This document shows, piece after piece, positions 57,897 to 64,000 of a stretch of 64,000 nucleotides of DNA (its first letter is position 1; each line of letters begins with the position of its first letter). The position numbers and the translations under genes were made by a program. Under the pieces are notes generated by a model. That model had not been told where the DNA came from and ran no database searches. It was given only the letters and a program-made list of their open reading frames with translations. Location of the stretch: NCBI GenBank assembly GCA_021029095.1, contig JAJOHG010000042.1, positions 62,001 through 126,000 of the forward strand, written 5' to 3'. Origin of the DNA: Phellopilus nigrolimitatus. Taxonomy: Eukaryota > Basidiomycota > Agaricomycetes > Hymenochaetales > Hymenochaetaceae.

Positions 57897-59314
57897 TCAA
57901 TTCGAGGTAGACTTGGTGTTCGCCGTGGTCGCGAGCCCCACACGGTTCTTCGAGGTGTCGTACACGGAGTAAAAGCGCTCGAGGAACGCGTAGCCGTTAA
58001 TAAAGTCGAGGCCCTGCCCGCTTGCCGACCCGAGCTGCTCAAAAAAAAAAAAACACGTCAGAACAGTGTGAATGCAGGGGCAAACATGAAGGGAAAAGGG
58101 CACATACGTCGCTCACGACGAGGTAGATGCTCCCCTGCGCGCCGCCGATGGCGGAGTTCAGCGCGCGCGGCCACGTCTGCGCGTTCCGCGTGAGCTCGAA
58201 CGTCGTCCCGCCGACGGCGAAGTACAGGCTCTCCATCCTGGCGTACTGCGCGCTCGAGAGCGTCAGCAGGCCCGTCGCGGCGTCCTCCGTCGCGCCCGTG
58301 AGCGCCTTGTAGCGCGTGAACGCGTCGGACGCGATGAGCACGAGCGTCGTGCCCGTGTCGACGATGCCTGCGGTCTGCGCCAGCACGGCGCTCTTGTTCG
58401 AGCCGTACGTGATTTTTTGGTCGATCCCCCAGTAGTAGCGCGCGGGCGACGCCGTCGTGAGCGGCGCGTACGTGAGAGCGCCGGTGTATTTTCCCGCGTC
58501 CGCGCCGCCGAAGGTGAGTTCGCCGTTCGCTGCTGCGGCGCCAGTGGTAGTGCTGATCGGGTTGTACGAGATCCCGACGACCTCTGTTGTAATCCTCTTC
58601 TGCGCGAAGAGGGAGTCGCTGACGGTGGGCACCGTGGAAACGTTGGCGACGGTGCCCGCGGTGAGAGCGGCGGGGCCGAGCCCGAGGATTCCGTCGACGT
58701 CCGAGATGCCGGACGCGCTCGAGGCGACGCCGATAGACTGCTGCGAGATGACGAGCGCCGGGGAGAGCGTGACCGTGTCGGTGTCTGAGTCGCCCGTCAA
58801 AACGGTCAGCGGGAAGCAGCGGGGTGAAGTAATGTGAAACATATATACATTCGTTTCCAGAGAACGACCCCGACCCGTAGCTGACCGCGACCTTCTTGCC
58901 TGTATTCTTGCTCGTGCTGGAGCTCGCATATTTCTTGCGCGCGCCGACCCAGGTGTTCGCTGAGCCGGTGTCGACGAGCAGCGTGTAGTTCGTGGGCGGG
59001 CTGCCGACGCCGACTGTTGCGACATAAGTAACCGCGGTGTTTGTCACTCCGACGTTTCCAGCGCGCGCCGCGAGGGCGAGCGGGAGCTCCGCGTCGGAAG
59101 TGGCGCCGTCGAGGAGCCGCTCGAGCGTCTTGCCGCGCGAAAGTAGGTGCGTCGCGCGCGCACGGTCGAGCGCGGGGAGCGTCGAGCCGGAGAGGTTGAG
59201 AAGTGTGGCGAAGGGGAGGCTAAGTGATGGGGCGGCGTCGCGGATTACTACCGGGGAAGCGCTAACCGCGAGCGCGAGGAGGCCGGTGGTGAAGAGAGAG
59301 GACGAGGAGAGCAT
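57897..59314 (-). CDS. secreted aspartic protease, polyporopepsin-like (family A1)
   Basis: Exons 59314-58849, 58784-58108, 58034-57897; 426 residues. Signal peptide MLSSSSLFTTGLLALAVSAS, propeptide to about residue 90, mature enzyme with both catalytic motifs: LLVDTGSANTWVGA and GIVDTGTTLVLI. Between them lie YGSGSFSGNEYTDTVTL and ISQQSIGVASSASGISDVDG, characteristic of basidiomycete polyporopepsins; the C-terminus is GQGLDFINGYAFLERFYSVY. Extracellular endopeptidase, acid pH expected from the family. The longer ORFs in this interval are intron read-through. A TATA box (TATAAAAAG) lies 78 bp upstream. No inhibitor or cofactor gene lies next to it. Confidence 0.9.
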
Positions 59315-59391
59315 GGTGAGTTTGCGAAAGGTAAGCTAAGTGAATTGGTTTTCGACAAGTCGTGGGTGACCCTTGGTGAATGTTTTGAGCT

Positions 59392-59400
59392 CTTTTTATA
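59392..59400 (-). promoter_or_regulatory. TATA box of the aspartic protease gene
   Basis: TATAAAAAG on the minus strand, 78 bp before the ATG at 59314. Confidence 0.55.
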
Positions 59401-59404
59401 CCTT

Positions 59405-59925
59405 TTCATGGCTGCTATCCGCCGCGAGCGTCATACGCGCCGCGAGCACAGGCGTTATTGTCCAGCGGGAGACCAGAAACATGCAGCGCCAACGAGCCGA
59501 AGCGAGCCGAGACATGCAAGAGCAGTATCCAAAATTTCATTGGGCTGCAATTGTTACTTTTTGATTCTAGAATGCGGTTTGTGAATAAGTAGCAGACTGA
59601 TGATTAAAATAGGACTCACATCCGCGACAATCAACCCGTCGATCATTGTCGTACATTACGTAAGTAACACTGCAATGCGGGGCGGGTATTAGTGGAGGCT
59701 TAGCGGATGCTTGGGCTTTTCAATTGTCTTCAACTTCAAGTTTGAGAGGTTGAAGACAAGAGAGGCAAGTAAGAGTGGGTGCAGTCGCGCGCGGAGTTGA
59801 AGAAGACGCTCCCTCCTCTAGCCGGGACTTTGAGACACGCGCAGACGAGCAGAGACCGATGCGGTTACAAGACGCGAGGAAGCCCAGTGCGCAATGGGAG
59901 AAAAATCGTCTGTTAAGGGACGAGG
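59405..59925. other. upstream region of the protease, no gene
   Basis: The promoter region is partly shared with the pseudogene at 56690-57150 (cattgggctgcaattgtt). The plus-strand ORF 59775-60152 has no recognisable feature. Confidence 0.4.
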
Positions 59926-59927
59926 GC

Positions 59928-60240
59928 GGTCCACGGACACTCACACGTAGCGTGGTTCATTTGCACACACTGTCGTCTGCGTACTTAGACGCTCATCGAG
60001 AAGAGATCTCAGCAGGCGGGTTAATACAAGTCCAAGTGACAGTTGTTTTTCTGTGGTCTCCACGATCAAGCCTACAATGCAGTCTCACAGCAGAACCGCC
60101 GCCGTCGCCGCGACGGACGACAAGGACGAGGAAGACAAGGGTTAACGTTTAATTTGAAGATATCCATACCATAGCAAGCGGGGGAAGAAAGCAAGCGAGA
60201 AAAAAACAGGGAGACAGAAACAGAGAGCAGTAAAAATCCA
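59928..60240. repeat. segment duplicated at 63504-63785
   Basis: ggtccacggacactcacacg to the ggggaagaaagcaagcgag / agggagacag stretch recurs at 63504-63785 with few changes, including the same purine-rich end. Its right edge meets the transcription factor fragment. Confidence 0.8.
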
Positions 60241-60259
60241 GAGGGCAAACCAAAAGTAC

Positions 60260-60905
60260 ACGCCGATATTGAACTGCATCGCGTCCGAGCTGCTCAGTTC
60301 GAGCGGGCCCGTCGCCGCCAGCCTCATAGATCGGCATGTCCATCAACGCGCCCGACATCGACAGCGGGTTCGGCAGCCCGCCCGCGCCCACCTGGTGTGC
60401 AACGAGCTCCGGCACGCCGCCGCCGCCGCCTCCATGCGGCCCGCCCGTGAGCCCCCGCTGTGACGTGCTGCCGCCGTGCGGCGAGCCCCGCCGCGCTGAC
60501 GTGGAACACGCTCTGACTAGGCCCCCCGCCCGCGCCCATCTGCCCCGGGCCGCCCGACGCCTCCGGGTCCGGTATCTGGTCCTCCGACAGCGACCCGCTC
60601 GAGGACCCGCCGGGCTAGTGCTTCGCGAGCAGCCCGGCGAGGAAGCGCGCGTACAGCCTCGGCGTGTGTCGGTCGTCGATCGACACTTCACTCGACGCGA
60701 GGACCTGGATGAGCTTCCCGATGAGCCCGAAGATCTGGCTTGTCTGCTCCCGCATGACGAGATTGGAGAACTCAGGACGAAGGAGCTGCGAAGACAATTG
60801 TCAGGATTAGAGCCAGATTTGCTTCGTTAGGCCACACCTTGAGCAAGAACGCCGACACGAAGGAGACAAAGACAAAGTGTCCTGAAAACTGCGCGGCCGG
60901 CGCCT
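60260..60905 (-). pseudogene. C-terminal fragment of a fungal transcription factor
   Basis: Minus strand: GHFVFVSFVSAFLLK, a GT-AG intron (about 60834-60785), LLRPEFSNLVMREQTSQIFG, LIGKLIQVLASSEVSIDDRH, TPRLYARFLAGLLAKH, then TAG at 60617-60615. The downstream sequence (GSLSEDQIPDPEASGG, MDMPIYEAGGDGP, SSSDAMQF) continues the usual C-terminus only across frameshifts. This pattern is the end of agaricomycete Zn2Cys6 transcription factors. The DNA-binding and middle regions are missing: upstream, homology switches at about 60905 to the duplicated kin1-side sequence. Not functional. Confidence 0.65.
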
Positions 60906-61192
60906 CGGAAGACAGCTGCTCGTAGTGCGTGGTGATGGATAAGACCTCTCGTCGCGGCGCACAGCGTCCACCGACTGTGAGATGTAACCCCAAATAGGAG
61001 TTACGTCTTAACCCAAGCAGACACATTCCAATTGGAGCTGTGCGATGTGAGAACAGCAGATCCTCACGGAGAAGGTTGTTTCGCTCTGACATGGTAGCCT
61101 GACGATTTGAAACTTATCACACAGCATCTTTGTCATAATTTATGTAAAAATACTAGTTATGTGTTTATTGAAAGGGGACCAAAAGAGGTGCT
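60906..61192. repeat. left part of second duplicated block
   Basis: Counterpart of 51968-52205 plus 52854-52931; it lacks the MITE. Contains the empty insertion site near 61087-61095 followed by gtagcctgacgatttgaaac as in the other block. Confidence 0.75.
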
Positions 61193-63107
61193 TCAGTCAA
61201 AATACTGAATGGTGAGAGTCAAGCCAGATGACATGAAATAAAGAGCTCCACTATAAAATTCCATAGACATGTCGCCTCGCTTATTGATTGTGTGCAACAC
61301 TGGCTCTTTGTCATGGGAGATAGTGGCAAGGCCCCATGTGGACGGGTCACAAGGTATTAATGTTGAACCAGCCTGTGAGGGTGGTGTAGAAATGCAATGA
61401 TAGGCATACTGTGGGTAAAAGGTTTTCTTTGACTGCCTGAAGTGTGTGAGGCCTTTATTTGAGAGCCGAGTCCTCAAGCAAAAAGAGTCCACCACAAAGA
61501 CATTTTCACTTCCAATCCCTACAATCTGAGAAACTGTGATATTGATTCCTCTTGATTTTCTTTCAGCTTCAGACTTCCAGTGGAAGTTACAAATGGATGA
61601 ATTGATGCATTTCACAGGGTAAGATGGCACAAGGCACCTGGTGTGTGGAATGTCATTGAGTGTCAGTGTCTTTGAAGTCCCATTGGCAGCAGGCAGAATG
61701 TTGTGTACAGATGAAAGCAGGATGGCCACCACTGATTTTCTCCTAGACTCATCTTGCACGCAAATGAGATAGTTGTCTACCAGGTCTACACTGTCGAAAA
61801 CACACTACACAGAAAAGCATGGGTCAATCTCATCTCGCATTTTGTAAGATGTCAATACACACCCCAACAATTACAATAGAGCGTTCTTCTTTCCAGAACG
61901 TCAAGAGCAGATCTGTTGCTTCTGTCCACCTGTAGATTGCTAGCACATCACCACTTAATCTTACAAATTTAAAAGTGGAGTGCATTACTAGTAGCCAAGG
62001 GATTTCTATCTTTTCACTGTAATGCACTGGCACTGGCAGTCTATCTGGCTTCAAGTCCATGTGGGGTGAAATCTGGAATATCTTGAGAGTTATGAACCTA
62101 ATAAAGTATCAGTGTGATATGGTAGTATAAAGATGTTGTATTTCTTACATTTTGTCACGACTGTTACCAGGAGAAGTGCCCACCACGAGCACAAGCACAT
62201 CACCATTTGCCTGCATGTCACAGCCAAAGCTTTGCACTCTAGGAGTATCTTTATGAACGTCATGCTGTGTGGGATTGCCAGAGTGTTCCGTATCATCATC
62301 TGGTCTGTGTATCCAGATACACTTATTGTCCAGCACATTGTAACAGCATAATTCATATTGAGAGGAACCATCAAGGAAGAGCTCACCACCAGGGAGCAGT
62401 TCCCTGCGGAGGAGATGCGGATTCATTCTGGTAGGATCCAAACAGCGAATAGATACTTTTTCCTCTCGCGTAGGTTGCAGCGGAGCGGAGTTGGTGTATT
62501 TGAGATGTCGCCGATGCGCACTCTCAACCAGGGAGCGCAGTTTGGCCAAGGTGAGCGTGCTGATGGGAATGTGGCGAGGTAAATTGGGTGCTTCATCCTG
62601 CTCCAGTGCATGTAGACGACGTAGCCAGAAGACTCTGTCGGAAATGAAAATGTTGCGGAAAAACTTGCATGTCTGAAACAGAGGTGAATATTATAGAGCT
62701 GGGTAAATGCATCACAAGCACACACAAGTTCGAGACACAGGACTTCCATGAGATCAAAAAACAGCGCAATCTCGGTCCAGACTTCATCTGGGACTGCAGA
62801 GACGTCGAAATATATTTCTGAATGGCTTAATTGATGAGATACAACCTCATCGGAGTTGTTGGAAGATGTTGCTGTTTTTCTGGATTGCTTATCTGGGGCC
62901 TTGGAGACAATTGCTGGACAGCTTAATTGACGGACTGGAACCTCAGAGTTGCTGGAAGACGTTGCTGGATTGCTGGACTGCTGTTGGGCACTGCCTTTGG
63001 AAGTGAGTCTGCGGAGCCATTCACACGGCTGAAACAAAGAGATAATTAGATTGAGTTGCCGTTCAGCTGGGTAAACATAGGAAGTGAACACTAACTCTGG
63101 AAGCCAT
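61193..63107 (-). CDS. F-box family protein (copy 3)
   Basis: Exons 63107-63096, 63028-62726, 62672-62149, 62097-61863, 61804-61193, matching copy 2 intron for intron. MASR/PCEWLRRLTSKGSAQQ; F-box VPDEVWTEIALFFDLMEVLCLEL/TCKFFRNIFISDRVFWLRRL; the shared downstream domain (LPRHIPISTLTLAKLRSLVE, CDMQANGDVLVLVV, FHWKSEAERKSRGINITV) ends IQYFD and stop. No disabling change seen. An alternative start at 63148 reads through the first intron (MLPAGGFDLSTIQQWL...); the equivalent reading is blocked by a stop in copy 2, so I prefer the spliced start. The N-terminal 100 residues are almost identical to copy 2, while the C-terminal half is more divergent, suggesting recent exchange or selection on the recognition domain. 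Confidence 0.78.
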
Positions 63108-63785
63108 TGCTGAATGGTTGAAAGGTCAAATCCCCCAGCTGGAAGCATGGTTTATAGGCCCTACGAAGTTTGCATCAGTCTCGTAACCAGCAACCGCGGT
63201 GGTTACTAGTCCGTAGAGGTTGGCAACAATCCTATGTTTGCAGGGAGAGAGAGGCAAAACTGTCGGTACTCAGGCGCATTGAGCTAGACTCGTATGTCGC
63301 GGCTGGCCTCATTCGGAGGGTTCTCCCCATTTGGATGAGCCGAAGGAGCTCTTCGATTGAAGAGACCGAAAAGCAGATGGCGAAAGTAGGTGCCTCGAAG
63401 ACACTTTGGAGTATTCTAGAGTAGCGAATATCATATTTATCAAGTTAGATTGTGCCAAGGTGAGTGAAATTGCAGAAAGTTGAATCCAATCGAGCTTTAA
63501 TGGTCCACGGACACTCACACGTAGCGTGGTTCATTTGCACACACTCTCGTCTGCGTACTTCGACGCTCATCGAGAAGAGATCTCAGCAGGCGGGTTAATA
63601 CAAGTCCAAGTGACAGTTGTTTTTCTGTGGTCTCCACGATCAAAAACTACAATGCAGTTTTACAGCAGCGCCGCCGCCACCGAGGACGACAACGAGGTTT
63701 AATGTTTAATTTGAAGATATCCATACCATAGCAAGCGGGGGAAGAAAGCAAGCGAGACAAAAACAGGGAGACAGAGACAGAGAGC
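63108..63785. repeat. right part of second duplicated block (mosaic)
   Basis: Three pieces joined head to tail: 63108-63410 (counterpart of 54930-55235), 63411-63503 (of 57752-57845) and 63504-63785 (of 59928-60240). The protease gene, its pseudogene and the ORF debris that separate these pieces in the first block are absent here. Confidence 0.8.
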
Positions 63786-64000
63786 AGGAAAAAAAAAAGC
63801 GGGGAAAAGTTCAAAACAAGAAAGACAGAGAGAAAGCGAGACGGGAAGAGAAAAAGAAGAGGGGGCACCGGCGCTCTAGCTGTGGAGAGGCATCTGTTGT
63901 GGTATAAATCCGCCATTCAGCCCTAGTATATTGTTCGTCTGAAACGGCGTGTTTCTCGCAGTGTCGGGCCACATGAATCTGCCGAGCAAAAGGAAGGAAG
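63786..64000. other. window end, no gene seen
   Basis: Purine-rich sequence (gaaagcgagacgggaagag) that leaves the duplicated segment; no supported ORF. Confidence 0.4.

Noticed and set aside
58058..59314. A 418-codon ORF on the protease strand
   Set aside because: Runs through the first intron and then out of frame into Arg/His-rich sequence; the spliced form keeps both DTG motifs.

Overview
The window looks like the genome of an Agaricomycete (Basidiomycota), probably Polyporales. The evidence is: genes with many short GT-AG introns (about 50-60 bp); a fused spermidine synthase/saccharopine dehydrogenase gene, known from basidiomycetes; a polyporopepsin-like aspartic protease; several F-box proteins of the mushroom type; and chromovirus and DNA transposon remains. 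Exon boundaries below were worked out by hand from splice sites and reading-frame continuity; no transcripts or database searches were available.

Layout. 1-1118 holds repeats and a GC-rich putative non-autonomous element abutting a 5'-truncated F-box gene (1129-2589). Then come a xylulokinase (3256-5878, +) and a secreted protein with a CBM19-like domain (6548-7983, -). From 8971 to 24854 lies a three-level nest of mobile elements. The outermost is a DNA transposon with 8-bp target duplications and an intact spliced ORF for a transposase of about 1,477 residues that carries a WRN-type 3'-5' exonuclease domain. Into its 5' part has jumped a chromovirus LTR retrotransposon (14554-23963; LTRs 505 bp, one difference seen). 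Into the gag gene of that element has jumped a hAT-like non-autonomous element (15380-17165) carrying degenerate pieces of two host genes, NOT1 and the coatomer beta' subunit gene.

26353-46332 is ordinary gene space: two F-box/LRR genes (-), an AIF-like FAD oxidoreductase (+), a 15-exon SAM-dependent methyltransferase (+), two uncharacterised genes (-), SPE3-LYS9 (+), an alkyltransferase-like DNA repair gene with a one-base frameshift (+) and an HMG-box factor (+). A large KIN1-family kinase (47838-51845, -) follows.

51968-63800 is a mosaic segmental duplication. Two copies of an F-box gene (52932-54929 and 61193-63107, both -) with identical exon structure sit in blocks about 8-9 kb apart. 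They are separated by an aspartic protease pseudogene, an intact aspartic protease (57897-59314, -) and a C-terminal fragment of a fungal transcription factor. A MITE is present in one block and absent from the other. The 5'-truncated gene at the left edge of the window is a third member of the same F-box family.

Functional themes: pentose metabolism (xylulokinase), lysine/polyamine synthesis (SPE3-LYS9), secretion (protease, CBM19-like protein), polarity signalling (KIN1), DNA alkylation repair (ATL) and substrate-specific ubiquitination (F-box proteins). The genes do not form an obvious biosynthetic cluster.
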